Both the position numbers and the translations under genes were made by a program. Positions 29,860-39,060 of a DNA stretch of 64,000 nucleotides are shown one piece after another (position 1 is the first letter of the stretch; the number at the start of each line of letters is the position of its first letter). Source of the stretch: Fermentimonas sp. GTDB lineage: Bacteria > Bacteroidota > Bacteroidia > Bacteroidales > Dysgonomonadaceae. The notes below the pieces were generated by a model, which was given only the letters and a program-made list of their open reading frames with translations, searched no databases and was not told the origin of the DNA. The stretch is from positions 806,001 through 870,000 of the forward strand of contig JADMKP010000007.1 in assembly GCA_015478775.1 (NCBI GenBank). Reading direction: 5' to 3'.

Positions 29860-32649
29860 ATGATAAAAAACAGACTTTTCCTTCTTGATGCTTACGCACT
29901 AATATATAGAGCCTATTATGCTTTTATCAGATTTCCAAGAATAGATTCCAAAGGAAGGAATACATCAGCAATATTTGGGTTTGTAAATACTCTGGAGGAT
30001 GTTTTGCGGAATGCTAATCCAACACATATTGCAGTAGGCTTTGATCCTGCTGGCCCCACTTTCAGGCATGATGAATATAAAGATTATAAAGCACAGCGTG
30101 AAGCAACACCCGAGGTTATTAAAGCATCCATTCCAATTATTAAAGAAATTATAAATGCATACAATATACCTATTTTGGAAGTCCCAGGATTTGAGGCAGA
30201 CGATGTTATAGGCACTTTGGCAAAGAAAATGGATAGAGAGAGGTTTGATGTTTATATGATGACTTCAGATAAGGATTATGGTCAACTTACAGAACCCTCT
30301 ATCTACATTTACCGCCCAAAATATGGTGGAAACGACTATGAAATTCTGAATGATAAAAATGTAATTAAGAAATATGGGATAAATGAACCAAGTCAAGTAA
30401 TTGATTTACTTGGTTTGATGGGCGATAGTTCTGATAACATACCAGGTTGTCCGGGTGTAGGAGAAAAAACAGCTATAAAACTACTGAATCAGTTTGGAAC
30501 TATAGAGAAACTGCTTGAAAACACTGATAAGCTAAAAGGTGCTCAAAAAATAAATGTAGAACAGAATAGAGAGCAAATTTTATTTTCAAAATACTTGGCT
30601 ACAATAAGAACTGATGTTCCTATTGATATTAATGAAAATGAATTAATTTTGAAGGAAAAAAATGAAGATGATATAAAAAGAATATTTGAAGATTTAGAGT
30701 TCAAAACTTTACTTGTTCGTATTTTTAAACAAGACACTACCCCTACCCCATCTAATACACCAATTCAAGGCAATTTATTTGCTGATGATACAATTGATGA
30801 GTCTCCCCAATCAGCTGAATTGGAGCTATCCTACGATTATACTGATATTCGTACTACTCCTCATACTTATAAAATTTGCAAAACTGATGAAGAAATGAAT
30901 GCCCTTAGTATAGAACTATTAAAACAGAAATCGGTCTGTTTTGATACTGAAACTACAGGCATGGATCCACTTCATTGTGAATTAGTTGGAATTTCTTTTG
31001 CATATAAAGAAAGTGAAGCATATTATATTCCAATATCTGAAAACCAGGAAGAAGCTTTAAGACAGGTAAATATTTTCAAGTCATTTTTTGAAAGTGAAAA
31101 TATAGAGAAATCGGGTCAAAATATAAAATATGACATCCTAGTACTCCGTAATTATGGAATAAAGGTTAAAGGCCCATTATTTGATACAATGGTTGCTCAC
31201 TATCTACTGAATCCCGAATTAAGACATGGAATGGATTATATGGCTGATATTTATCTAAAATACCAAACTATACACATTGAAAGTTTAATTGGTCCGAAAG
31301 GTAAAAATCAATTAAGTATGCGTGATGTAGATACAAAAATTGTAGCCGAATATGCAGCTGAGGATGCTGATGTTACCCTTAAATTAAAAAATATATTAGA
31401 AAAAGACATACATAGAAACGGATTTGACAAATTGTTTTATGAAATAGAAGCACCTCTTATTTATGTACTAGCTGATATGGAGTGGACTGGTGTAAGACTA
31501 GATTTAAAGGCCTTAAAAGACCTGTCTGAACTTTACACAGATGAATTAAAGGAAGTAGAGAAAGAGATAATTGATATGGCAGGAATTGAATTTAATGTCA
31601 ACTCACCAAAACAAACTGGTGAAATTCTTTTTGATCGACTTAAGATTATTGAAAAAGCTAAGAAAACTAAAACCGGTCAGTATAAAACAGGAGAAGAAGA
31701 GCTTGAAAAGATAAGGTCTAAACATCCAATTATCGGTATGATATTGGAACAGAGAGGACTTAAAAAACTATTAAGCACATATATTGATTCCTTCCCTTTA
31801 CTTATTAATAAAAAAACAGGCAAAATACATACTTCTTTTAATCAAACTGTAGCGGCTACCGGAAGACTGAGCAGTACAAACCCCAACCTGCAGAATATTC
31901 CTATACGTGATGCACGTGGCAGAGAACTTAGAAGAGTTTTTATACCAGATGGAGGTGATATTTTTATGTCTTCGGATTATTCTCAGATAGAACTTCGAAT
32001 TATGGCTCACTTGAGCGAAGATATAAATATGCTTGAAGCTTTTAATAAAGGACAAGATATACATACTGCAACAGCTTCGAAGATATTTAAAACAACTATT
32101 GAAGAAGTTGATGCAGATATGCGCAGAAAAGCAAAAACAGCTAACTTTGGCATTATATATGGAATCTCGCCTTTTGGATTGTCAGAAAGGTTAACAATAC
32201 CAAGATCTGAAGCAAAAAATCTTATTGATGATTATTTTGCTACATTTTCGGGTGTAAAAAAATATATGGATGAAAGTATTGAAAAAGGAAAAACTAATGG
32301 ATATGTAGAGACTATTTATGGCCGAAAAAGATTTCTTCCCGATATTTCATCTCGTAATGCAACAGTGAGAGGATTTGCGGAAAGAAATGCAATAAACGCA
32401 CCAATTCAAGGTAGCGCAGCCGATATTATAAAAGTAGCGATGGTACGAATCTATGAGAGGCTTCAAAAAGAAAATAAAAAGTCGAAAATGATACTGCAAG
32501 TGCATGATGAGTTAAACTTTAATGTTGTACCTGATGAATTAGAGTACATGAAAAAAATGGTTGTTGAAGAGATGGAAAATGCTGCTAAATTAACTGTTTC
32601 TTTAAAAACAGAAATTGGTGTTGGTGAAAACTGGCTTGTTGCGCATTAA
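29860..32649 (+). CDS. polA: DNA polymerase I
   Basis: 929 residues from the ATG at 29860 (MIKNRLFLLDAYALIYRAYYAF); the open frame extends upstream to 29770 but that part overlaps the divergent promoter. Three domains: 5'-3' exonuclease (1-290, with EADDVIGTLA and GDSSDNIPGCPGVGEKTA), 3'-5' exonuclease (about 330-520, with the intact DxE motif CFDTETTGMDP, so proofreading is likely retained) and polymerase (about 560-929, with LSSTNPNLQNIPIR, the DYSQIELRIMAHLS motif A, RRKAKTANFGIIYG motif B and QVHDELNF motif C). Used in repair and Okazaki-fragment processing. Confidence 0.98.
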   Translation: MIKNRLFLLDAYALIYRAYYAFIRFPRIDSKGRNTSAIFGFVNTLEDVLRNANPTHIAVGFDPAGPTFRHDEYKDYKAQREATPEVIKASIPIIKEIINAYNIPILEVPGFEADDVIGTLAKKMDRERFDVYMMTSDKDYGQLTEPSIYIYRPKYGGNDYEILNDKNVIKKYGINEPSQVIDLLGLMGDSSDNIPGCPGVGEKTAIKLLNQFGTIEKLLENTDKLKGAQKINVEQNREQILFSKYLATIRTDVPIDINENELILKEKNEDDIKRIFEDLEFKTLLVRIFKQDTTPTPSNTPIQGNLFADDTIDESPQSAELELSYDYTDIRTTPHTYKICKTDEEMNALSIELLKQKSVCFDTETTGMDPLHCELVGISFAYKESEAYYIPISENQEEALRQVNIFKSFFESENIEKSGQNIKYDILVLRNYGIKVKGPLFDTMVAHYLLNPELRHGMDYMADIYLKYQTIHIESLIGPKGKNQLSMRDVDTKIVAEYAAEDADVTLKLKNILEKDIHRNGFDKLFYEIEAPLIYVLADMEWTGVRLDLKALKDLSELYTDELKEVEKEIIDMAGIEFNVNSPKQTGEILFDRLKIIEKAKKTKTGQYKTGEEELEKIRSKHPIIGMILEQRGLKKLLSTYIDSFPLLINKKTGKIHTSFNQTVAATGRLSSTNPNLQNIPIRDARGRELRRVFIPDGGDIFMSSDYSQIELRIMAHLSEDINMLEAFNKGQDIHTATASKIFKTTIEEVDADMRRKAKTANFGIIYGISPFGLSERLTIPRSEAKNLIDDYFATFSGVKKYMDESIEKGKTNGYVETIYGRKRFLPDISSRNATVRGFAERNAINAPIQGSAADIIKVAMVRIYERLQKENKKSKMILQVHDELNFNVVPDELEYMKKMVVEEMENAAKLTVSLKTEIGVGENWLVAH

Positions 32650-32703
32650 TTTCACTTGATATTATTTGAATGTTAGTGAGAAACTATTCAATAAAATTAA
32701 TAA

Positions 32704-33156
32704 ATGCTTGACGGATTTGCAGAATATGGATATTGGGGTTTATTAGTTGCATCCTTTTTAGCTGCAACAATACTCCCATTTAGCTCTGAAGTGGTATTTG
32801 CTGCTTTAATAGCTGCAGGATTAGATATATGGTCGTTAATAATATTTGCAACAATTGGTAACTCTTTGGGAGGTGCATCTTGCTATTATTTAGGTAGATT
32901 GGGTAAAATTGAATGGTTAAAAAAATGGTTTAGAATAAGCGAAGATAATATTACTAAAACAACAAACAGACTCCAGGGAAAGGGATCTCTTATGGGTTTT
33001 TTCGGGTTCCTACCTGCTGTAGGCGACATAATTCTAGTTGCTTTGGGCTTTATGCGTGCAAATGAAACATTAGTTATGATTAGCATGGTAATAGGTAAGT
33101 TTGCGAGATATTTTGTTATTGGGTACGGAGCTGAAAAAATCTTTTCTTTGATCTAA
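32704..33156 (+). CDS. YqaA-family (VTT/DedA-like) inner-membrane protein
   Basis: 150 residues. Hydrophobic helices surround the pattern FLAATILPFSSEVVFAALIAAG, followed by TIGNSLGGASCYYLGRLG and FFGFLPAVGDIILVALGFMR, which matches the YqaA/SNARE-associated (VTT) family. These small membrane proteins are related to DedA lipid scramblase/transport proteins; the exact function is unknown. It starts 54 bases after polA on the same strand. Confidence 0.85.
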   Translation: MLDGFAEYGYWGLLVASFLAATILPFSSEVVFAALIAAGLDIWSLIIFATIGNSLGGASCYYLGRLGKIEWLKKWFRISEDNITKTTNRLQGKGSLMGFFGFLPAVGDIILVALGFMRANETLVMISMVIGKFARYFVIGYGAEKIFSLI

Positions 33157-33209
33157 AATTCTTTGTACTTCAAACTTTAAGAATAAAAATAATAATAGAA
33201 ATAATAGTT

Positions 33210-33989
33210 ATGTCAACTATACTATTCAGCGAAATAGTCTTCGGCCCTATTCAAAGCCGACGTTTAGGAACATCTTTGGGTATAAATCTTTTACCTTATG
33301 ATGGTAAATTGTGTTCTTTCGACTGCATATATTGTGAATGTGGTTTAAATAAAGATTTTCGAACTAAAACAAAATTACCCGATAGAAAAAATGTTCAATC
33401 CGCACTCAAAGATAAACTTGTTACTCTCAAAAAGGAAGGTGTTATAATTGATGTAATAACATTTGCAGGAAATGGAGAACCCACTATGCATCCTGATTTT
33501 AACGAAATCATTGATGATACAATAACTCTGAGAAATATTTATTATCCAAATAGCAAAATAAGCGTTCTATCTAATGGGATGCACTTAGATAAACCAAAAG
33601 TTGTAGAAGCGTTAAAGAAGACAGATAACCCCATATTAAAATTAGATTCGGCAATTGAAGAAACAATAAAAATATTAGACCGACCTAATTCACCTTCATT
33701 CACAGTTGCACGCCAAGTTGAACGATTTAAACAGTTTGGTAGTAATTTTATTCTCCAAACCATGTTCTTAAAAGGGGAGTTTGAAGGAAACAAAATAGAT
33801 AACACTACAGAAGAAGAACTTTCCGCTTGGTTAGAGCTAGTTTCTGACCTTAACCCAAGAGAAGTGATGATCTACACTATTGACAGGGAAACGGCTGTTA
33901 AAGGGCTCGAAAAGATCTCGATAGAAGACCTACAAAAAATTGCGGGGAAGGTAGTGCAACTAGGTATAAAAACTAATGTGGCCGGATAA
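33210..33989 (+). CDS. Radical SAM protein
   Basis: 259 residues. The cluster-binding motif is CSFDCIYC (C-x3-C-x2-C), preceded by RRLGTSLGINLLPYDGKL. The SAM-binding GNGEPTMHPDF (GGE-type motif) follows. This arrangement is that of the COG0731-type group, which contains wybutosine-related enzymes, but bacterial members are uncharacterised. A partner or substrate cannot be inferred from the neighbours (yqaA-like gene upstream, convergent transporter downstream). Confidence 0.88.
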   Translation: MSTILFSEIVFGPIQSRRLGTSLGINLLPYDGKLCSFDCIYCECGLNKDFRTKTKLPDRKNVQSALKDKLVTLKKEGVIIDVITFAGNGEPTMHPDFNEIIDDTITLRNIYYPNSKISVLSNGMHLDKPKVVEALKKTDNPILKLDSAIEETIKILDRPNSPSFTVARQVERFKQFGSNFILQTMFLKGEFEGNKIDNTTEEELSAWLELVSDLNPREVMIYTIDRETAVKGLEKISIEDLQKIAGKVVQLGIKTNVAG

Positions 33990-34021
33990 ATTAGGTACCA
34001 TTAGTTCTATTTACTAAAATT

Positions 34022-34039
34022 GCACTGCAGAATCAGTGC
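34022..34039. terminator. Small hairpin between convergent genes
   Basis: GCACTG / CAGTGC form a 6-bp stem with a 6-base loop in the gap between the radical SAM gene and the fucP-like gene. There is no T-tract, so termination is uncertain. Confidence 0.3.
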
Positions 34040-34097
34040 CATAATCAATTCCTATAACAAGTTTTCCATTTAAAATGAGTTTATTGTTTAAAATCTA

Positions 34098-35549
34098 TTA
34101 CTCGAATATTTGAGGTTCAATCTCAACCTTTCTCGCAACAGTTAAACTATAGATTGCAATTACTATAAAAGCAACTGTAGGTACCCAGTAAGCAAGCGAA
34201 ATCCCACTTGTTTGATCTGAAACTATTCCCTGTATTTGTGTAAGCAAAGCTGCTCCTGCAATTGCCATTACCATTCCTGAGCCAGCTATTTTTGTGTCCT
34301 CTCCCAAGTTCCTCATACCTAAACCATAAATAGTGGGGAACATGGCAGACATAAACACAGATATCGAAACTAATGCATAGACTCCAATAAACCCTTCTCC
34401 ATATATAGTTAATAGGGATGCAATTATAGCAAGTAAACTTAAACCCGATAAAATATTAACCGGTTTTGTATATTTCATTAGCCAAGTACAAACAAATCTT
34501 CCTATTACAAAAAGTAACAATGATAAAATATAATACGTTGCACCTGCTTGTTCAGCTGTACGAGGCAGCAGTACATCAAGCCCTAATCGTTCTGCAAAAT
34601 TATAAAAACCTCCTGCAATCGGTTCAACCCCTCTTAAAGTTTCTATAATAAGTTCTTGCGATGGGTTTGCTCCTAACCCGGCTATAACAGAGTCTAAAGA
34701 TAGTGACTGCATAACATATCTGATTATAAAAGACCAAACGGCTATCTGAGCTCCAACGTAGAAGAATTGAGCTACAACACCCCAAACATAGTTTTTATTC
34801 TTTTTTAATCTCCGAAAGGTTGCTTTTAAATTGAGATTCTTTTCCTCATCCTGTGTTTTAGGCATTTTAGTTAAAAATATCATTATAAAAATCAATAGCA
34901 TAATTATTCCTAAAATCAGGTATGCTGTTGTTATTGCATTTAATTCTCCTAATTGGATAGAATTGAGTTCTGTAGGAGTTAGTATAGCTCTCTCGTTTGC
35001 AGTCATAGTATTTAGTTGCGATAAAACGAATATCTGACTTGCCAGAACTCCTGTAACCGCTCCAAAAGGATTAAACGACTGTGAGAAATTTAACCTGCGA
35101 GTTGCTGTATTAGGATCTCCAAGAGTATAAACATATGCATTGGTTGAAGTTTCCAGAACCGATAGTCCTGCAAACAATACAAAAATAGCAAATAGGTAAG
35201 TTGCAAAACTTAAAGGAGAACTTAAAGTATTAACTAGCATTGCCGGATAAAAAAGAAAAGTGCCTAAAACACATAAACCTAACCCTAAAAGCACTCCCGA
35301 CTTATATGTGTGTTTTTTTATAAATATTGCCCCTGGCAGCGCAATAAAACCATACCCTAAAAGATAACAAACCACCTGAATCCATGCAGTTTGGCTGTCG
35401 GTTAGACTCATTATTCGTTTAAATGCTGCTAACATAGTGTCTGTCATATTATTTGGAATTGCCCAAATAAAAAACAGTGATGTAAGTATAATAAATGGTA
35501 ATACAATACCACTAGGTACAAGCCGATGTTTTTCTTTGTTAATGCTCAT
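34098..35549 (-). CDS. fucP: FucP-type MFS sugar:H+ symporter
   Basis: 483 residues, 12-helix MFS architecture. It resembles the L-fucose permease FucP: the first helix has FFIWAIPNNMTDTML (Asp37, equivalent to the substrate/proton Asp of FucP) and the fourth helix LSVLETSTNAYVYTLGDP (Glu133, equivalent to the proton-coupling Glu). L-fucose and D-arabinose share stereochemistry at C2-C4, and FucP-type carriers can take both. As the last gene of the arabinan locus it most likely brings released D-arabinose into the cytoplasm for the FucI enzyme encoded at 43861-45636. Other FucP-like carriers take glucose/galactose or GlcNAc, so the substrate is inferred. Confidence 0.85.
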   Translation of the reverse strand: MSINKEKHRLVPSGIVLPFIILTSLFFIWAIPNNMTDTMLAAFKRIMSLTDSQTAWIQVVCYLLGYGFIALPGAIFIKKHTYKSGVLLGLGLCVLGTFLFYPAMLVNTLSSPLSFATYLFAIFVLFAGLSVLETSTNAYVYTLGDPNTATRRLNFSQSFNPFGAVTGVLASQIFVLSQLNTMTANERAILTPTELNSIQLGELNAITTAYLILGIIMLLIFIMIFLTKMPKTQDEEKNLNLKATFRRLKKNKNYVWGVVAQFFYVGAQIAVWSFIIRYVMQSLSLDSVIAGLGANPSQELIIETLRGVEPIAGGFYNFAERLGLDVLLPRTAEQAGATYYILSLLLFVIGRFVCTWLMKYTKPVNILSGLSLLAIIASLLTIYGEGFIGVYALVSISVFMSAMFPTIYGLGMRNLGEDTKIAGSGMVMAIAGAALLTQIQGIVSDQTSGISLAYWVPTVAFIVIAIYSLTVARKVEIEPQIFE

Positions 35550-35623
35550 GTTTGTTATTTCTAGATTTATTTATGTTTATCGTAGATTTATTGCAGAATA
35601 TAAACAGTTTTTTCTAATATAAT

Positions 35624-36871
35624 TCAGAAAACAGTTTTCACTTTTTGCAAACTTACACCCAATAATTTTTCTGCAATAGGTGAGAGAGCTGCTTCTTCTC
35701 CCACAAAATGAAATATATTATGGCTATGCGACAATGATTGATTGGGATCTAAAAACGCTGCCGGTGAGCTACTTTCAAGCTCCAGGAAAGGTCCCATGAT
35801 ACTTCCATCTTCTAAAGGACCATCATTGTAGGCGTTTAGTGCATCTCCAACCAAAGGAGCACTTTCAGGATTCCATTCTTGATTTAGGTAAACTGCATCT
35901 GGGTGTACATCAAATGTTACAATTGTAAGTCTTTTAGAAATGGGATCATAGTTACCTGCTAATCCTTTTGTTCTGAGAGCATTCATACCAAGTTTACCTC
36001 TTGAGTTTCCATCTGTTTTAAAGTATAAAATACCTTTATCGTCAATTAGTCTTTCTTCTGGTATCTCTCCAAAATAATCAGATTTAACAATATCTCCCAG
36101 TTCCTCTATATCACCTTCGTTATAAGGAATTACTGTAACTGCTGAATCTGAAGGATTATACATATCAAGCATCCATATACAAACAGTGCCTGTTTCAGAG
36201 TTCCATTTAAAATCATTATTGTTGGTAATTATATTAAGAGTTGAGTATGCGACAGTTGAGACACCATTGGGAAGATTTATATTTAGCTTGTTTTTTATAT
36301 CATCTTCTTCTAGTAGAGTTATAGTACGCTCTACCGATAAATCTAAATGTGTTCCTATATAGTTATCTAATACCACATCCTTGGTAAAAGTTGCTTCTTT
36401 ATTAGTTGCACTTTTAACAGCCCATTCTTCTATATCTATAGCTTTTGGAGTATGCCAATTATCATATATCTGCTCTGTCTCTGGTTTAAAATAAATAGAA
36501 TAACCTCCACCTTCAGGACCTAACCAAAAACGATTTTCACCACCAAAACCATTCATATGTTCGTCTACAACTCCTGCATCGAAGAAGTTATAGTTAACAA
36601 ATCCGTGACTATTCCCCTCTAATCCTTTTGCAGTGGATGTAAACACTTTTGCCTGATATTTAGCAGAAAGTATAATCTGAGATTGCTCATTATCTGATTT
36701 GAGTAATATAATACTATCTTTTTCTGATAGATAATTCACATCATATCCGAATGTTCCTTTTTCATAGTTATTTCTCATTGTTTCTGATGTTTTTCTATTG
36801 CCGGTACAAGATATCATAAAGACACCAATTATTACGGCAGCAATTATACAATAAAAATTTCTTGTTTTCAT
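35624..36871 (-). CDS. Lipoprotein of the DUF6786-like type
   Basis: 415 residues with a lipoprotein signal (IGVFMISC, lipobox Cys22). The mature protein has short beta-rich segments (SQIILSAKYQAKVFTSTAKG, GFGGENRFWLGPEGGGYSIYF, SFDVHPDAVYLNQEW-like region) resembling DUF6786 proteins, which have a galactose-mutarotase-like look; I assign this by memory of the pattern, not by a search. It ends with a His-containing SLSHSHNIFHFVGEE segment. Given its position between the sugar transporter and the unknown enzyme it may be an aldose epimerase or glycan-binding protein of the locus, but no function is established. Confidence 0.6.
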   Translation of the reverse strand: MKTRNFYCIIAAVIIGVFMISCTGNRKTSETMRNNYEKGTFGYDVNYLSEKDSIILLKSDNEQSQIILSAKYQAKVFTSTAKGLEGNSHGFVNYNFFDAGVVDEHMNGFGGENRFWLGPEGGGYSIYFKPETEQIYDNWHTPKAIDIEEWAVKSATNKEATFTKDVVLDNYIGTHLDLSVERTITLLEEDDIKNKLNINLPNGVSTVAYSTLNIITNNNDFKWNSETGTVCIWMLDMYNPSDSAVTVIPYNEGDIEELGDIVKSDYFGEIPEERLIDDKGILYFKTDGNSRGKLGMNALRTKGLAGNYDPISKRLTIVTFDVHPDAVYLNQEWNPESAPLVGDALNAYNDGPLEDGSIMGPFLELESSSPAAFLDPNQSLSHSHNIFHFVGEEAALSPIAEKLLGVSLQKVKTVF

Positions 36872-36879
36872 ATCACTAT

Positions 36880-39000
36880 TTATTTTAGTTTTCCAAACTT
36901 ATCAAGTATTCTGTTATAGGCCTCAGCAGCTGCCCCATTACCCCAGTCGTAGATAGTAAACTCACCCATTCCTTCACCTTCTGGACTAGTTCTACCTCCA
37001 TGTCCATAATTTTCCATCATAAAACCATAATCTTCTTTGTCGAAGAAAGGATAAACTTTCTCCCACAGCTCCTTTGTTCCAGGATTATCTGGACTATACA
37101 TCATAACAAAAGATGCTTTAAGAGCAGCATGTCCTCTTTCATAATATTCTCTCATATCTAGCATCTTACCATATTGAAGTATAAGTTCAGAAAATAAACT
37201 TTGCCTAGAATCATTCCATTCCGCATCAGCGTTTAGTACACCAAATCCTCCAAGAACATTAACATACATATAGGGAGGTTGCCACGATGCCTGGGTCATC
37301 AACATCTCATCTAAAGTTCTCTGTCCAAATTTTAAATATTTCTCTTCGCCTGTAAGTTTATAACTCTCGAAAAGAGCCTCTGCTGTCCAGAACATAGAGA
37401 AGTTGTTATGCTTATACATATTGTTCCTATTTACTTTTTTTCCGACTAAAAAGTCCGATCCGTAACGAGAGCAAGACCAATATGTTTCGAAATCTTCCCA
37501 GCGACCTGTGGGTATAATCTCTTTTATAACTACATCCATTGCTTTTATGGCTGAGTTACGATACTTCTTCTCTTTTGTAAGCTCGTAAAGCTTTAAGAGT
37601 AAAGTAACCGACATAGAAGTTTCTGGAGATCTGTTTAAATGATCCATAGGCTGTAATGTACTAACATCCAACCACCCAGGAAAAAAGCCCTCATCAGACT
37701 GCATCTCTATAAGTGAGTTTGCATATTCTTTTACATACTCAATTAATCTTTCATCTTTCTCCAACTCATCATACCATCTAAGCATAAGAAGACCTGTCCA
37801 ACTCATATCTAGTAAATGAAAAGGAGATTCTGCAGGATTCCACGTATAAGGATTACGGTTAGAATTACCCCAGTAATGAGTATCCCATCCGCTACTTCTG
37901 TTATATTTTACACCATCAACCTCAACTTGATGCATTTCTGTTCCAATAAGCCCATAAAAGAAACCATTCTTTTTGGGATAAGACAATGCAAGCTCTTTAG
38001 TAAGAATTGCTTTTTGCAAAAGATTGTCATTTCCGGTACGTCTTGCATAACGAAACAACCCACTAGCTGAACGAAGTGAACTAAACCAAGCTTGATTCCA
38101 GACAGATCTGAATTCACGCTCATTTATTTCTCCCGGATAGTTAGGACTTTGTGTGACATTGACTATAAAAACGGGAGATCCAACCTTTTTTCCGTTCAAC
38201 TCAAACTCCTGCCAAACACTTTCAGACCAGCTATTAAATGCCCAATTATAAGTATGCTCAACATATCTCTCTAAATCTTCGTCAAGAGGATTTCCAGACT
38301 TATACAAGTCGTGACCCCAATTGTTCCAAAGAAAACTTAATGCATTTCTAAATGGATTATTTATTGATTCTTCATCATTAAATTTTAGTAAATAAAAGCC
38401 TATTTCAATTTCTCCTTCAGGATAAACGGCATCATGTTCGCGTTTAAAAAGTATATGATTGTCAACGCTACTATTACTCATTCCGAGTACAAGTTTATTA
38501 ATTTCAGCATCCATATCCATATACCATCTTACCGGAGTATCATTTCCAAGTATATCAAGATCAGGTATTAACATAAACATCTTACTATTATCTGAAACTA
38601 TCAATGCGGGAGAACGAAATACATGTTGATCTATAATATGATTATCTGTTGGAGTTAAATGAGGTGCCCAATGATAATTTGGTGTGAAGTTGGGCGTAAC
38701 TACAACTTGCCAATCGTCTTGTATTACTTCTTTTTTAAGAGAAAAAGTAATCTTTACATGAATTGTATTAGCATCAACCACCGTTACAGAACTTACCCCC
38801 CTACTCTCTCCTAAAAAATCATATTGAATTTGCTGCACAACATTATCAAATGAAGTGGGCACATCAATATTTTGCGTGACCTCATTTGATATATTTTTGT
38901 AATTAATAGCAAATAATGGAGTGTTTAACGCACATAATGCAATTAAAATTGCACCATGAAAAATCAGAATATTTAGTTTTGTATGTTTGTATTCGTTCAT
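36880..39000 (-). CDS. Large secreted protein of unknown family, probable alpha/alpha-barrel enzyme
   Basis: 706 residues from the ATG at 39000; an in-frame ATG at 39039 would add 13 residues in front of the signal peptide and is less likely. After the signal (LNILIFHGAILIALCALNTPLFA) comes a beta-rich domain of about 200 residues. The rest is repeated helical hairpins rich in W, Y and acidic residues (SLRSASGLFRYARRTGNDNLLQKA, SWTGLLMLRWYDELEKDERLI, SMSVTLLLKLYELTKEKKYR, WTAEALFESYKLTGEEKYLKF), typical of (alpha/alpha)6 toroid glycosidases or lyases. I cannot name the family. Its place in the PUL suggests a glycan-active enzyme acting in the periplasm. Confidence 0.7.
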   Translation of the reverse strand: MNEYKHTKLNILIFHGAILIALCALNTPLFAINYKNISNEVTQNIDVPTSFDNVVQQIQYDFLGESRGVSSVTVVDANTIHVKITFSLKKEVIQDDWQVVVTPNFTPNYHWAPHLTPTDNHIIDQHVFRSPALIVSDNSKMFMLIPDLDILGNDTPVRWYMDMDAEINKLVLGMSNSSVDNHILFKREHDAVYPEGEIEIGFYLLKFNDEESINNPFRNALSFLWNNWGHDLYKSGNPLDEDLERYVEHTYNWAFNSWSESVWQEFELNGKKVGSPVFIVNVTQSPNYPGEINEREFRSVWNQAWFSSLRSASGLFRYARRTGNDNLLQKAILTKELALSYPKKNGFFYGLIGTEMHQVEVDGVKYNRSSGWDTHYWGNSNRNPYTWNPAESPFHLLDMSWTGLLMLRWYDELEKDERLIEYVKEYANSLIEMQSDEGFFPGWLDVSTLQPMDHLNRSPETSMSVTLLLKLYELTKEKKYRNSAIKAMDVVIKEIIPTGRWEDFETYWSCSRYGSDFLVGKKVNRNNMYKHNNFSMFWTAEALFESYKLTGEEKYLKFGQRTLDEMLMTQASWQPPYMYVNVLGGFGVLNADAEWNDSRQSLFSELILQYGKMLDMREYYERGHAALKASFVMMYSPDNPGTKELWEKVYPFFDKEDYGFMMENYGHGGRTSPEGEGMGEFTIYDWGNGAAAEAYNRILDKFGKLK

Positions 39001-39060
39001 AATACTGGAGCTAGATAATCTAATATCGTTAAAAAACAATCTAATCCTTAGAAATCAATT

